The position numbers and the translations under genes are program-made. A model generated the notes under the pieces. The model searched no databases and was not told the origin of the DNA. It was given only the letters and a program-made list of their open reading frames with translations. Positions 19,411 to 30,045 of a DNA stretch of 64,000 nt are shown here, in pieces. The DNA is from Pseudodesulfovibrio aespoeensis Aspo-2 (GTDB lineage: Bacteria; Desulfobacterota; Desulfovibrionia; Desulfovibrionales; Desulfovibrionaceae): NCBI RefSeq assembly GCF_000176915.2, contig NC_014844.1:3348001-3412000 (forward strand), read 5' to 3'. Within the stretch, counting starts at the first letter, position 1, and each line of letters opens with the position of its first letter.

Positions 19411-20919
19411 TTAAGCGCTGAAGCCTTTCTTGAACTCATCGATAGCAGCCCTGAGGCCCGCTTCGACATCGGCATCAATCTGCTGTTTCTCAACAATGGA
19501 GTCGAGCACTGCGGATTTGGCGTTGGCCATGAATTCATGAAACTCGGCCTCAAACTTCTGCACGGAAGCGACAGGAACGTCGTCCAGGTAGCCACGCGTT
19601 GCGGCAAACAGAATGGAAACCTGCTGCTGAACGGTCTGCGGCTTGTACTGGGGCTGCTTCAGAACTTCGACCATGCGGGCGCCACGGTTCAGTTTCTGCT
19701 GGGTGGCCTTGTCAAGGTCGGAACCGAAGCTGGCGAAGGCGGCAAGCTCGCGGTACTGAGCGAGGTCGAGCCGGAGGGTACCGGCAACCTGCTTCATGGC
19801 CTTGATCTGTGCGGAGCCGCCAACGCGGGAGACAGACAGACCGACGTTGATGGCGGGACGGACACCGGCCAGGAACAGGTTCGGCTCCAGGTATATCTGA
19901 CCATCGGTGATGGAGATAACGTTGGTCGGGATGTACGCGGAAACGTCACCGGCCTGGGTTTCGATGACCGGCAGGGCCGTCAGGGAACCGGCACCAAGGC
20001 TGTCGTTGACCTTGCAGGAGCGCTCCAGCAGCCGGGAGTGCAGGTAGAAAACGTCACCGGGGTAGGCTTCACGTCCCGGAGGGCGGCGAAGCAGCAGGGA
20101 CATCTGGCGGTAGGCAGTGGCCTGCTTGGAAAGGTCGTCGTAGCAGATAAGGGCGTGCTCGCCTTTATCGCGGTAGTACTCCGCCATGGTGGCACCGGTG
20201 TACGCGGCGATGAACTGGAGCGGCGCCGGCTCGGAAGCGGTGGCGGAAATGATGGTGGTGTATTCCATCGCGCCATGCTGACGAAGAATCTCGGCAACCA
20301 GGGCGACAGAGGCTTTTTTCTGACCGATGGCGACATAGAAGCAATGCACGTCCGTGGTCTTCTGAGCCAGGATGGCGTCCACGCACACCGCGGTCTTGCC
20401 GGTCTGGCGGTCACCGATGACGAGCTCGCGCTGGCCGCGGCCAACAGGGGTCATTGCATCGATGGCCTTGAGGCCGGTGTAGCACGGCTCGTGAACGGAC
20501 TTACGGGCGATGATGCCCGGAGCCTTCATCTCGACCGGACGCGTCTCGGTGGTGTCGATGGGTCCGAGTCCGTCGATGGGCTCGCCCAGGGGGTTGACCA
20601 CGCGGCCTGCCAGGGCGGGGCCGACGGGAACGGAATAGATCTTTCCGGTACGCTTGACCGGGTCGCCTTCCTTGACACCCCGGTCTTCGCCCAGAAGCGC
20701 GACACCGACGTTGTCTTCTTCCAGGTTGAGCACCATGCCCATCAGGCCGCCGGGAAACTCCAGCAGCTCCATGGCCATAACGTTCTGGACACCGTGTACA
20801 CGAGCGATACCGTCGCCGACATAGAGGACGGTGCCGGTCTCGCTCATTTCAACACGAGACTCATAGTCCTGAATCTGGTCCTGAATGATTTTGCTGATTT
20901 CTTCTGCTTTGATCTGCAT
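19411..20919 (-). CDS. atpA: ATP synthase alpha subunit
   Basis: A 502-residue non-catalytic nucleotide-binding subunit of F1. It has Walker [11 protein letters not shown], the DDLSKQA region, and the subunit-interface motif [20 protein letters not shown]. The start is taken as the ATG at 20919, which begins the conserved [13 protein letters not shown] 12 bases upstream is in frame but overlaps the end of atpH. Only four bases separate the atpH stop from this ATG, so the ribosome-binding site lies inside atpH and translation is probably coupled. Confidence 0.97.
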   Translation of the reverse strand: MQIKAEEISKIIQDQIQDYESRVEMSETGTVLYVGDGIARVHGVQNVMAMELLEFPGGLMGMVLNLEEDNVGVALLGEDRGVKEGDPVKRTGKIYSVPVGPALAGRVVNPLGEPIDGLGPIDTTETRPVEMKAPGIIARKSVHEPCYTGLKAIDAMTPVGRGQRELVIGDRQTGKTAVCVDAILAQKTTDVHCFYVAIGQKKASVALVAEILRQHGAMEYTTIISATASEPAPLQFIAAYTGATMAEYYRDKGEHALICYDDLSKQATAYRQMSLLLRRPPGREAYPGDVFYLHSRLLERSCKVNDSLGAGSLTALPVIETQAGDVSAYIPTNVISITDGQIYLEPNLFLAGVRPAINVGLSVSRVGGSAQIKAMKQVAGTLRLDLAQYRELAAFASFGSDLDKATQQKLNRGARMVEVLKQPQYKPQTVQQQVSILFAATRGYLDDVPVASVQKFEAEFHEFMANAKSAVLDSIVEKQQIDADVEAGLRAAIDEFKKGFSA

Positions 20920-20923
20920 TGCC

Positions 20924-21475
20924 CTACTCACCCCTTTTAATATTTTCCTTCAAAATCTGCAGTTGAGCCTTGAGGCTTGCGTCCATGACCTTGTCCCCGA
21001 TCTTGAGGACGATGCCGCCGAGGATGGCCTTGTCAGCCGAGAAGGTCAGCTCGAGCTTCTTGCCGCACTGCCCTTCGAGGCGCGCCTTGACCTGCGCCCT
21101 TCTCTCCTCGCTGATATCGCTCACGGTGACGAGCTCACCTGTGAGGATGCCGGACACGACGTCCATCATCACCTTGTAATCGGAAGCGATGGCGGGAAGC
21201 ATCTCGGCCCGGCCCTTGTCGGCCAGCAGGTCGCAGAAGTTTCTGACCATCGGATCCACCGATGCCTTTTCAACTATCTTGTTGAGAACAGCCTTCTTCT
21301 CTTCCGCGCTGAAGGAAGGGTTCTTGAAGAAAGCCAGAGCCTCCGGAGCTTTGCCCAGGGACTCGGCCAGTTCCAACAACTGGTCGCCGTACGCTTTCTG
21401 CTCTGCCTCGCCCTTGGCGGCGCCGATGGCGAAAAGGGCCTTGGCGTAGCGGCGGGATACTACGTTACCGGTCAA
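20924..21475 (-). CDS. atpH: ATP synthase delta subunit
   Basis: A 183-residue peripheral-stalk subunit (OSCP type) joining F1 to the b subunits. It shows the family ends [14 protein letters not shown] and, near the C-terminus, [33 protein letters not shown]. No ATG lies near the N-terminus. The reading frame begins with TTG at 21475, which overlaps the atpF stop as TTGA and has AAGGTGG upstream, so a TTG start is likely. Confidence 0.93.
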   Translation of the reverse strand: MTGNVVSRRYAKALFAIGAAKGEAEQKAYGDQLLELAESLGKAPEALAFFKNPSFSAEEKKAVLNKIVEKASVDPMVRNFCDLLADKGRAEMLPAIASDYKVMMDVVSGILTGELVTVSDISEERRAQVKARLEGQCGKKLELTFSADKAILGGIVLKIGDKVMDASLKAQLQILKENIKRGE

Positions 21476-22044
21476 TTGAGCACCACCTTTGTTAAGTAGT
21501 CATCCACGAGTTTCTCGTGATCCTGCGCGCTGAGCTTCTCGGCGACGATCTTCTCGGCGGCGGCAACGACCATGTCCGCCATCTCGGCGCGGATGGAGTC
21601 GATGGCGGCCTGGACCTCGTTGGCAGCCGTGCGCTTGGCCTGCGCCTTCAGCGCCTCGGCGTCGTTGTGGGCCTTTTCGATGATGGCGGCCTTGATGGCC
21701 TCGCCCTGCACCCTGGCCTGGTCAAGAATTGCCTTCTTCTCCTGCGCCATGTTGGCGATGCCGGTCTCGACCTCCTTGAGCTTCTTCTCGGCAGCGGCCT
21801 GACGGGCCTGAAGGTCGTCCAGCTCCTGCTTGATCTGGTCGCGACGACCAACGAAGAAGGCCTTGATCTTGGCTCCGCCAAACTTATAGAGCAGGAACGC
21901 AAAAATGATGAAGTTGACGACGCGCAACGCGTAGTCCTTCAGATTTTGCGCCGTGAACAGCGCACCGTCGGCAGAGGCAAAGGCGAAGGAAGCCATCGCC
22001 AGAGCGGCCACGAGGACCGCAAAAAACACATACACCCGTTTCAA
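21472..22044 (-). CDS. atpF: ATP synthase b subunit
   Basis: A 190-residue peripheral-stalk subunit. Unusually it has a cleavable-looking N-terminus (KRVYVFFAVLVAALAMASFAFA) before the membrane anchor (VVNFIIFAFLLYKFGG). A long charged coiled coil follows, with QARQAAAEKKLKEVETG and KAQAKRTAANEVQAAIDSIR. The likely start is the TTG at 22044, because AAGGAGGG lies 7 bases before it and no ATG is suitable. A frame open further to 22080 lacks a ribosome-binding site. The stop overlaps the atpH start. A second b-type gene precedes it. Confidence 0.92.
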   Translation of the reverse strand: MKRVYVFFAVLVAALAMASFAFASADGALFTAQNLKDYALRVVNFIIFAFLLYKFGGAKIKAFFVGRRDQIKQELDDLQARQAAAEKKLKEVETGIANMAQEKKAILDQARVQGEAIKAAIIEKAHNDAEALKAQAKRTAANEVQAAIDSIRAEMADMVVAAAEKIVAEKLSAQDHEKLVDDYLTKVVLN

Positions 22045-22066
22045 GATGAAACCCTCCTTGCCTTGA

Positions 22067-22489
22067 CTAAGCCTGACCAAGGATCTTGCCCGTGGCTTGC
22101 TCGGCGAATTTGTTCACGTCCCTGGTCAACTGGTCCATGGCGCCCTGCACCTGGACCTTGATCTCGGCGCGCGCGGACTGGATGGTGCCAGCCGCCTCGG
22201 TGCCAGCCGCAGACACGAGCGCCTGCTCTTCGGCAGTGGCGGCCTGCTTCATGGAGGTGCGGATCTCATTGGCCTCTTTGCGCGCGCTGGCAAGCTGCGC
22301 CTCGTAGTCCTCAACCTTCTTGGCCGCATTGGCGTTGAAGGCGTCGATCTTCTCCATCTGGTCAGCCATCAAGCCCTTGCGTTTGCTGATTATTTCCCGG
22401 ATGGGCTTGATCAGCAGAACATTCAGCACGAAGACCGTGACAAGGAAGTTCACACCTTGGATAATAATTGTTTTGTCAGGTAAAACCAT
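22067..22489 (-). CDS. atpF': ATP synthase b' subunit
   Basis: A 140-residue second b-type subunit: one N-terminal membrane helix (IIIQGVNFLVTVFVLNVLLIKPI), then a coiled coil (DAFNANAAKKVEDYEAQLAS ... REEA-type heptads). Pairs of unequal b subunits form a heterodimeric stator in cyanobacteria and many deltaproteobacteria. It is the first gene of the F1 operon, so the promoter and control site upstream (22510..22565) serve the whole cluster. Confidence 0.9.
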   Translation of the reverse strand: MVLPDKTIIIQGVNFLVTVFVLNVLLIKPIREIISKRKGLMADQMEKIDAFNANAAKKVEDYEAQLASARKEANEIRTSMKQAATAEEQALVSAAGTEAAGTIQSARAEIKVQVQGAMDQLTRDVNKFAEQATGKILGQA

Positions 22490-22509
22490 ACCGCATGCCC
22501 CCCGAGAGG

Positions 22510-22527
22510 TTGTGAATTTTAGCGCAA
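22510..22527 (-). promoter_or_regulatory. Candidate Rex operator before atpF'
   Basis: On the minus strand this reads TTGCGCTAAAATTCACAA. It matches 11 of 14 fixed positions of the classical Rex palindrome TTGTGAA-N4-TTCACAA, with the right half perfect. It sits just downstream of the predicted -10 element, where a repressor would block transcription. Rex is encoded in this window (30421..31053). Confidence 0.5.
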
Positions 22528-22536
22528 AGTCACTGC

Positions 22537-22565
22537 GAATTACCCAATTTCGGCGGCTGTGTCAA
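22537..22565 (-). promoter_or_regulatory. Candidate promoter of the F1 atp operon
   Basis: A consensus -35 box TTGACA (22560..22565) is followed after 17 bases by a weak -10, TAATTC (22537..22542). The -35 is exact but the -10 match is poor, so this is tentative. Confidence 0.4.
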
Positions 22566-22622
22566 AGGCTTTTTGCCTTTTGAAACATCCGCCGCCGACC
22601 CATCGCAGCGGCCTTGCGCTCG

Positions 22623-22991
22623 CTAGCTGGAAATGTCTTCCGACGCCCCTGCGGCACCCGGTTCGAGGCTGCCCATCACGAGCTGCCCCTCAAGCACCGC
22701 ACCCTCCTCGACAACCAACACCGGCGTCCTGATGTTTCCCTGCAGGTTCGCCGTCTTGTGCAGCACCACCTTGTCCCGGGCCTCAACCTCGCCCAGAATC
22801 TTGCCCGAAAGCACGAGCTGGCCGACCTGGATCAGCCCTTCCACCACAGCCTCCTGCCCCACGACAAGCGTGCCGTCCGAGACCACCTCGCCGTGGAAAT
22901 TGCCGTCTATCCGGACAGCCCCTTGAAAGTTCAGCTTTCCCTGATAGTTGGTCCCGGCACCCAGAAAGGCATTGATTTCGTCTCTCGCCAT
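22623..22991 (-). CDS. Bactofilin (polymer-forming cytoskeletal protein)
   Basis: A 122-residue bactofilin. These proteins form a right-handed beta helix that self-assembles into filaments without nucleotide, often at the membrane, and help shape the cell wall. The repeating strand pattern (VRIDGNFHGEVVSDGTLVVG, EAVVEGLIQVGQLVLSGKI, DKVVLHKTANLQGNIRTPVL) is clear. Short disordered ends flank it, with the N-terminal motif NAFLGAGTNYQGKL. It lies between the cell-shape genes (rodA to mreB) and the atp operon on the same strand, which fits a role in wall growth. Confidence 0.9.
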   Translation of the reverse strand: MARDEINAFLGAGTNYQGKLNFQGAVRIDGNFHGEVVSDGTLVVGQEAVVEGLIQVGQLVLSGKILGEVEARDKVVLHKTANLQGNIRTPVLVVEEGAVLEGQLVMGSLEPGAAGASEDISS

Positions 22992-23052
22992 GAAAACGCG
23001 CTCCTCGGAAAAGATCAGTTATGAAACGAGGCATGCGCCACTGCTCAACGCG

Positions 23053-24165
23053 TCAGCTCTGCTTGAACAGAAACCGGCGCATTGACACATTGAGCACAAG
23101 CCCGACGAGACAAAAATTTACCAGCGTGGCGCTGCCCCCGTAGCTGATGAAGGGAAGGGGGATGCCTACAACTGGCATTAGCCCGAGAACCATACCCGTG
23201 TTTATGAGGATTTGCCAGAAGAAATAGAAGTACACGCCCGCCGTCAGGTAGCTGCCGAATAATCCACGCGCGTCGCGCGCTATGTTCACCATCTGGTAGA
23301 GGAACAGACAGAAAAATGTCAGCAGCAGCATGGCTCCGGCAAAGCCCCACTCCTCGCCGAACACGGCCACGGCAAAGTCCGTGTGCCGCTCGGGCAGAAA
23401 CCGCAGCTGCGACTGCGTGCCTTCCATGAACCCCTTGCCCCAGAAGCCGCCCGAGCCAATGGCTATTTCCGACTGAATGATGTGATACCCCGCGCCCAGC
23501 GGGTCGGTGGTGGGATCGAGAAAGGTCATGATCCGCCGCTTTTGGTAGTCGTGCAGGAACAGCCACGCCAGGGGCAGCATTGAGGGGATTGCCACCAGCG
23601 CGGTCTTGAACACGGCAGGCGTCACCCCGTGGTAGAGGATCATCCCGCCCAGGATGAGGAGGATGGAGAGGCCCGTCCCCAGATCGGGCTGGCGGATGAC
23701 CAGCCCGGCCAGCACCAGACCGATGCCGAGCACGTAGCCCAGCCGGACGAATCCCAGAGGTTCGCGCTCCCTGGAGAGGATGCGCGCACCCACGATGAGC
23801 ACCGCGATCTTGGCCAGCTCGCTCGGCTGGAAGTTCATGAAGCCGAGATCAAGCCAGCGGCGCGCGCCGTAAATGGTCTTGCCCACGAAGAACACGGCCA
23901 GCAGCAGGATCACCGTAGCCCAGAACAGGGGCCAGGCTATGGTCTTGAGGTGGCGGTAGTCGAAGAGCATGAACATGACCATGCCGAACATGCCCATGAG
24001 CCCCCACAACAGCTGGCGTTGAAAGTACGGCGCCACGCTCATGCCCTCTTCCAGCCGGTAGCCGCTGGCTGAGTACAGGTTGAGCGCGCCCAGCAGGAAC
24101 AGGATCAGGGCCAGCCCGAGCAGGGGCCAGTTGATGTAGAAGAGCAGCCTGCGATCAATGGGCAC
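23053..24165 (-). CDS. rodA: Peptidoglycan glycosyltransferase RodA
   Basis: A 370-residue SEDS-family polymerase that builds lateral-wall glycan strands with PBP2. About ten membrane helices are visible. Typical SEDS features are YGARRWLDLGFMNFQPSELAK, GLVIRQPDLGTGLSILLI (with the catalytic-loop Asp), the loop before WGKGFMEGTQSQLRFLPERHTDF, and VVGIPLPFISYGGSA near the C-terminus. The start is a GTG at 24165 with GGAGG upstream, and it overlaps the end of mrdA by 11 bases. Confidence 0.96.
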   Translation of the reverse strand: MPIDRRLLFYINWPLLGLALILFLLGALNLYSASGYRLEEGMSVAPYFQRQLLWGLMGMFGMVMFMLFDYRHLKTIAWPLFWATVILLLAVFFVGKTIYGARRWLDLGFMNFQPSELAKIAVLIVGARILSREREPLGFVRLGYVLGIGLVLAGLVIRQPDLGTGLSILLILGGMILYHGVTPAVFKTALVAIPSMLPLAWLFLHDYQKRRIMTFLDPTTDPLGAGYHIIQSEIAIGSGGFWGKGFMEGTQSQLRFLPERHTDFAVAVFGEEWGFAGAMLLLTFFCLFLYQMVNIARDARGLFGSYLTAGVYFYFFWQILINTGMVLGLMPVVGIPLPFISYGGSATLVNFCLVGLVLNVSMRRFLFKQS

Positions 24166-26029
24166 GCGAGCCTCCGGTGGCGTTGACCGAGAGCAGTCGG
24201 GCCGCTCTGGATTTGGCCTTCTGGGCTTCCGGCTTGGGCGTCACCTTGCCGAAGAAAATATAGTCGATCATGGCCTTGACCACCGGGCCGGCCCCGGAGC
24301 TGCCGTGCAGCCCATGCTCGATCATGGCCACGATGGCGTACCGCCTGCCGTCCTTTTCCGCCGTGGCCGCCATCCAGGCGTGATCGCGGAAACGGTAGGG
24401 GATGTCGTCGTCCTTGAGCTCCTTGAGTTTGTCCGTCAGCCGCACCACCTGGGCCGTGCCGGTCTTGCCGCCCACGACCACGTCCTTGGTGCGCAGCCTG
24501 CGGCAGGTGCCCCGGTCGCCCTCCACGGTGTTCACCAGGGCGCGGTAGAGCAGGGCGAGCTGGCCAGGGTCCAGAGGCACCTGGCCCTGGACCACCGGCT
24601 TTTCATCCTTGAGCAGGCTGGGCTTGAGCAGCTTGCCGCCATTCATGGCCGCGGCAAAGAACCTCGCCACCTGAAGAGGCGTGACCAGGGTGTACCCCTG
24701 GCCAATGGCCATGTTCAGATTGTCGCCGCCCTGCCACCCCTCTCCGAAACGCTTGCGCTTCCAGTCGCGGGTCGGGATGATGCCCGCCTTTTCGTGAGGC
24801 AGGTCAATGCCCGTCTCCTGACCAAAGCCGCAGGCAAAAGCGAACTCGCTCATGCGGTCCACGGTCAGCTTCTTGCCCTGCTTGTAGAAATACACGTCGC
24901 AGGACTCGACCAGGGCGCGCTCAAGGTTGACGTTGCCGTGCCCGCCCTTGCGCCAGCAGCGGAAAACATGGCTTCCGAGCTTGGTCTGGCCGGTGCAGTT
25001 GACGACCTCCTTGGGGTCGAGCAGACCATAGTGCAACCCGGCTCCGGCCACGACATGTTTGAACACCGAGCCCGGCGGGTACACGGACTGGATGACCCGG
25101 TTCTGCATCGGATGCAGGGGATCGTCCCTGAGCTTGGCCCACTGCTCCGAGGTCAGACCCGAAGAAAAATCATTGGAGTTGTATGAGGGTGCCGTGGCCA
25201 GCGCCCAGAGCTGCCCGGTGTCGGCATCCATGACCACCACGCCGCCCGCCTCCTCGGCAAGCCAGTCCATGGCCAGCTCCTGCAGTCCGAGATCAATGGA
25301 CAGGGAAATCTCATGCCCGGCGCGCGGGTGCTTGAGCACGCGCTCCTTGAGCCGCCGACCGTTGACATCCACCTCGAACTGGACCCTCCCCTTGGCCCCG
25401 CGCATGCGGTCCTCAAACACCAGCTCAATGCCCTGCCTGCCTACATAGTCGCCCAGGGCCAGCTCGGGCCGCCGCTCCATCTCCTCCTCGCTGGCCTCGG
25501 CCACATAGCCGAGGACGTGGGCCAGAAGCTCGCCGTGGCGATACTGCCGGCGCGGCCTGATCTGTATGGCCAGGCCGGGCCAGCGCAGCCTGTTGGCGTC
25601 GATCAGGGCCACCTGGTCAAAGGTCAGGTCCGGGACAATGATGAGCGGCTCAAACGTCTTCACCCGCTTCTGGTTCTTTGTGTAGAGCGCCTTGTATTCC
25701 TCGAAACTGGCACCGGTCCACTCGGCCACCTGACGCAGAGTGGCGTCGATATCCTCGCAGTCCTCGCGCACCAGCCCCAGGGCGTAGGCGGGCTCGTTGA
25801 CGGCCAGCAGGTCTCCGTAGCGGTCGCGGATCAGCCCGCGCGGGGAGAAGATCGACTCCTGGCGCATCTGGTTCTCCCTGGCCTTGCGGGCGAACACCTC
25901 GCCACGATGGATCTGGAGATACCACAGGCGCACGGCAAAGAGGCAGAACACCGCCAGAATGAGCACCTGGAGCAGGAGCAGACCCGCGCGCGGCGGCTGC
26001 AGGTTGGTGTTGTCATAGAGATTTGGCAT
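24155..26029 (-). CDS. mrdA: Penicillin-binding protein 2
   Basis: A 624-residue class B transpeptidase, partner of RodA. It has one N-terminal membrane anchor (LLLLQVLILAVFCLFAVRLW), a dimerisation/pedestal domain (~50-220) and a transpeptidase domain. The active-site SxxK is in PPGSVFKH, SxN is SCDVYF and KTG is VGGKTGTAQV. The length is typical. Its start overlaps the end of mreD by 17 bases and its end overlaps the start of rodA, which suggests translational coupling. Confidence 0.96.
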   Translation of the reverse strand: MPNLYDNTNLQPPRAGLLLLQVLILAVFCLFAVRLWYLQIHRGEVFARKARENQMRQESIFSPRGLIRDRYGDLLAVNEPAYALGLVREDCEDIDATLRQVAEWTGASFEEYKALYTKNQKRVKTFEPLIIVPDLTFDQVALIDANRLRWPGLAIQIRPRRQYRHGELLAHVLGYVAEASEEEMERRPELALGDYVGRQGIELVFEDRMRGAKGRVQFEVDVNGRRLKERVLKHPRAGHEISLSIDLGLQELAMDWLAEEAGGVVVMDADTGQLWALATAPSYNSNDFSSGLTSEQWAKLRDDPLHPMQNRVIQSVYPPGSVFKHVVAGAGLHYGLLDPKEVVNCTGQTKLGSHVFRCWRKGGHGNVNLERALVESCDVYFYKQGKKLTVDRMSEFAFACGFGQETGIDLPHEKAGIIPTRDWKRKRFGEGWQGGDNLNMAIGQGYTLVTPLQVARFFAAAMNGGKLLKPSLLKDEKPVVQGQVPLDPGQLALLYRALVNTVEGDRGTCRRLRTKDVVVGGKTGTAQVVRLTDKLKELKDDDIPYRFRDHAWMAATAEKDGRRYAIVAMIEHGLHGSSGAGPVVKAMIDYIFFGKVTPKPEAQKAKSRAARLLSVNATGGSRAH

Positions 26030-26498
26030 CCTGCCTCAGCATTCTGGGAAAGAGTATGTCCGCCGCCATCCAGACGAGAGGAAAGGCCACTGCCTGCAAC
26101 ACGCCCTCCACGGCCAGCCGGCGCGTGTCCACGGTCAGATCGCCCAGGGAGGCCAGCCCATATGTGAGCAGCGGGTGCAGGGTGCCGAGGGCCGCGCCCA
26201 GCAGGCACATGAAGGCGAAGGAGCGCGCCTCGAAAAGCCAGCGGCCCATCAGATAGAGGGCGGCGAGCGTCCCGTACCATGCCAGTCCGTAGCCAAAGGG
26301 CAGGTTGCCCGTGCCCTCAAGGAGCAGCATCCAGACCAAGGCCAGCCACAACGTCCGATGCCCGGCCTGCACCTGCAGGGCAAGCACGATGCCGGGCGCG
26401 AGAAAATCCACTCCGGGAACGGTCCGCTGGGCCCACACGCCCGCCACGGTAAAGACGCCCCACCACAACAGGGCGACACTGTTACTGCGCGGCGGCAC
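26013..26498 (-). CDS. mreD: Rod shape-determining protein MreD
   Basis: A ~161-residue membrane protein with about five hydrophobic segments (LLWWGVFTVAGVWA, GIVLALQVQAG, LWLALVWMLLLEG, LAALYLMGRWL, FMCLLGAALGTL). The identity follows from size, topology and its place between mreC and mrdA, since MreD is poorly conserved. A GTG at 26498 preceded by AGGAGG is the best start and overlaps the mreC stop. The in-frame ATG at 26540 lies inside mreC without a good ribosome-binding site. Confidence 0.85.
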   Translation of the reverse strand: MPPRSNSVALLWWGVFTVAGVWAQRTVPGVDFLAPGIVLALQVQAGHRTLWLALVWMLLLEGTGNLPFGYGLAWYGTLAALYLMGRWLFEARSFAFMCLLGAALGTLHPLLTYGLASLGDLTVDTRRLAVEGVLQAVAFPLVWMAADILFPRMLRQDAKSL

Positions 26499-27360
26499 CG
26501 GGTGCAGCCTCCTGTTCGGCGGGCCCCTGCCCGCCCTCATCGGCCAGCTCGCGCCGGAGCAGCAGGACTTCCTCCAGCCCGGCCACGTCCGCCAGCGGCT
26601 CGGCCTCGACCGTGAGGAACAGGGAGATGTCCGACCGGCGCACCCGGACCACGCGGGCCACGGGCAACCCCTTGGGATAGATGCCCGACAGCCCGGACGA
26701 GAGCAGCAGTTCGCCCGGGTCGATGACCGCGTTGAGATTCATGTAGTGGACCACCAGCGGTTCGCCATAGCCCTGGCCCGAAAGCATGCCCGCAGAGCGA
26801 TTGTGCTCGCCAATCACCGCGACCCGACTGTTGGCGTCGGTCAGCAGCAATACGGTCGACGAAACGGCCCCGGAGCGGAGAATGCGGCCCACCACGCCGT
26901 CCAGGCTGACCACCGGCATGTCCTCTTCCACGCCAGAAGTGGTGCCCCGGTCCACAGCCAGGGTGGCCAGCGCCCCGGCCGGACCCATGCGATGGGCGAT
27001 GACGCGCGCACCGCTGAAATTCCACTGCGCCGGAGGCGTAAAGCCCAGGAGCTGTTCCAGCCGGTCGGCAGAGCGGGCCTCGGAGCCGAGAATCATGTTC
27101 TGCCGAATGAGACGCGCATTCCGCTGGACCAGTTCATCGTTCTGCCGCTTGAGATCGACAAGATAGATGTACCGCTCCCAGAACTCGACAGCCTTTTCCC
27201 CCGCCCACTGTCCGGGGCGGAGAATCAGGCTGGAGAGGTCAAGGCCGGTATGGCTTGAAAGGGCGTCCAAATGCCCGGTGCGCAGGTTCCACGTATACAA
27301 GCTCAGGTACACGAAGAGCCCCGCCACGATCACGACGGCGATCTTCTTGGGCTTATTCAC
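26482..27360 (-). CDS. mreC: Cell shape protein MreC
   Basis: A 292-residue periplasmic scaffold protein of the elongasome. The N-terminal membrane anchor (IAVVIVAGLFVYLSLYTW) is followed by a coiled coil (~60-100, VDLKRQNDELVQRNARLIRQ). Two beta-barrel domains carry RVIAHRMGPAGALATLAVDR, VVGRILRSGAVSSTVLLLTD and SSGLSGIYPKGLPVARVV. It starts 12 bases after mreB and ends overlapping mreD. Confidence 0.95.
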   Translation of the reverse strand: MNKPKKIAVVIVAGLFVYLSLYTWNLRTGHLDALSSHTGLDLSSLILRPGQWAGEKAVEFWERYIYLVDLKRQNDELVQRNARLIRQNMILGSEARSADRLEQLLGFTPPAQWNFSGARVIAHRMGPAGALATLAVDRGTTSGVEEDMPVVSLDGVVGRILRSGAVSSTVLLLTDANSRVAVIGEHNRSAGMLSGQGYGEPLVVHYMNLNAVIDPGELLLSSGLSGIYPKGLPVARVVRVRRSDISLFLTVEAEPLADVAGLEEVLLLRRELADEGGQGPAEQEAAPGAAAQ

Positions 27361-27372
27361 GCTGCTGGCTAC

Positions 27373-28443
<1,071 letters not shown>

Positions 28444-28593
28444 TCATGAAGTATATGCTCGGATGACACTTTCCAATGACCGGGAAGTGCGCTAGCGTCT
28501 AAATTCAGCTGAGGATTCGTACCAAATGTAACCAGCCCAGGCAATACGCTGAACCGGCTTTGAACCTTTTTTCTCAACTTTTTCTAAAAAAGC

Positions 28594-29577
28594 ATGCACA
28601 GAATCTACTCGCTTTCAGCCCACTTGCGCCAGCGTTATTTGGGGCGGGTTCAAAAAATCCCCCTGGACGCCGGATTCTCCTGCCCCAACAGGGACGGAAC
28701 CATCTCGACCAGCGGCTGTCTCTTCTGCAACCCAGCCGGGTCAGGCTCGGGCATGAAAGACCGGGGGCTCGACATCCCCGCCCAGTGGCGGTTCTGGCGC
28801 GACATCCACCGCAAGAAGCACCGCCTTGAGCGCTTCACCGCCTACCTGCAATCTTTTTCCAACACTTACGGTCCCATTGACAAGCTCGCCCGCACCCTTG
28901 ACCAGCTTGCCGGACTGCCCGGCCTCACGGCCTTAAGCATCGGCACCCGGCCCGACTGCCTCGACCCGGACAAGCTCGACCTTCTCGCCGCCCGGCGCGA
29001 TGCCCTGGGCCTGACCGACATCACCCTTGAAATGGGCCTGCAATCGGCCAGCGACACCACCCTCAAGCACATCAACCGGGGCCACGACGCCCGCGCCTTT
29101 GCCGATGCCGCTTGCGCCGCACACCAGCGGGGCATCACCGTCGTCGCCCACGTCATCGCCGGGCTGCCCACCCCTGACGGGCGCGAGGACCAGTCCGACC
29201 TCGGTTCCACCATTGATTTCATCAACGACCTGCCTGTGAGGGGCATCAAATTCCACAACCTCTACGTGGCCCGCCGCACCCCCCTCGCCCAGCTGCACGC
29301 ACAGGGAGGCTACACGCCGCTGACCCTGGACGAGTACCTCGACCATCTCAGCCATGCCCTCATGCGCCTCTCGCCCACAACCGTTGTCCACCGACTCAAC
29401 GGCAACCCCTCCTCGGGCGAACTCGTCGCACCCGACTGGGCCGCAAACATGCGCGCCCTGCACAATACTGTGCGCAATCACCTCGACGCCCGTGACATCT
29501 GGCAAGGCAAGCTCAATACGGCACCAACCGGGCCGCCCGCCTGGTTTTCCCCGGAATACAAAGGAGACACGCCATGA
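28594..29577 (+). CDS. TIGR01212-family (YhcC-like) radical SAM protein
   Basis: A 327-residue radical SAM protein related to E. coli YhcC. The iron-sulfur cluster cysteines lie in CPNRDGTISTSGCLFC (~24-39), a CX12-CX2-C spacing typical of the YhcC/Elp3-like subgroup and not the common CX3-CX2-C. Further motifs are SIGTRPDCLD, DITLEMGLQSASDTTLKHIN and VVAHVIAGLPTPDG. The substrate is unknown. The stop overlaps the next gene's start (ATGA), so the two are co-translated. It is transcribed divergently from mreB. Confidence 0.9.
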   Translation: MHRIYSLSAHLRQRYLGRVQKIPLDAGFSCPNRDGTISTSGCLFCNPAGSGSGMKDRGLDIPAQWRFWRDIHRKKHRLERFTAYLQSFSNTYGPIDKLARTLDQLAGLPGLTALSIGTRPDCLDPDKLDLLAARRDALGLTDITLEMGLQSASDTTLKHINRGHDARAFADAACAAHQRGITVVAHVIAGLPTPDGREDQSDLGSTIDFINDLPVRGIKFHNLYVARRTPLAQLHAQGGYTPLTLDEYLDHLSHALMRLSPTTVVHRLNGNPSSGELVAPDWAANMRALHNTVRNHLDARDIWQGKLNTAPTGPPAWFSPEYKGDTP

Positions 29578-30041
29578 AAGAATGCATCGTCGCAGACCCC
29601 ATCGCCCTGTCCCTGACTTGGGAAAACGGACAACTCGTCCGGCTCAACATCCACTGGGCCACGGCTGTGGCCGAATCGCCCGTCCTCTCCGATGAGGCGA
29701 AACTGCTCAAAAAAGCGCTCATCCGCTACATTTCCAAGCTCACCCCCGAGTGGCCCAACCTGCCCCTGGACTTCTCCAGGCTGACCCAGTTCCACCAGGC
29801 CGTCCTCCAAGCCCTGTCCCGCGTTCCCCAAGGCAAGATGTGCACCTACGGCGAACTCGCCTCCGCAGTCGGCAACCCCAACGCCGCACGCGCCATCGGA
29901 CGGGCCATGGCCACCAACCCCTTCCCGCTCATCTACCCCTGCCACCGCGTCATCGGCGCGTCCGGCAAACTCACCGGCTTCTCCGGGGAAGGCGGCATCA
30001 AGCTCAAGGAATACCTGCTCAAACACGAAGGCGCACTCTGA
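29574..30041 (+). CDS. ogt: Methylated-DNA-protein cysteine methyltransferase
   Basis: A 155-residue DNA repair protein that removes alkyl groups from O6-alkylguanine by transfer to its own Cys. The acceptor motif is IYPCHRVIG, preceded by the helix-turn-helix region GKMCTYGELASAVGNPNAARAIGRAM with the arginine finger. The N-terminal domain is short. It overlaps the radical SAM gene by four bases. Repeat copy B begins five bases after its stop. Confidence 0.93.
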   Translation: MKECIVADPIALSLTWENGQLVRLNIHWATAVAESPVLSDEAKLLKKALIRYISKLTPEWPNLPLDFSRLTQFHQAVLQALSRVPQGKMCTYGELASAVGNPNAARAIGRAMATNPFPLIYPCHRVIGASGKLTGFSGEGGIKLKEYLLKHEGAL

Positions 30042-30045
30042 GAGG

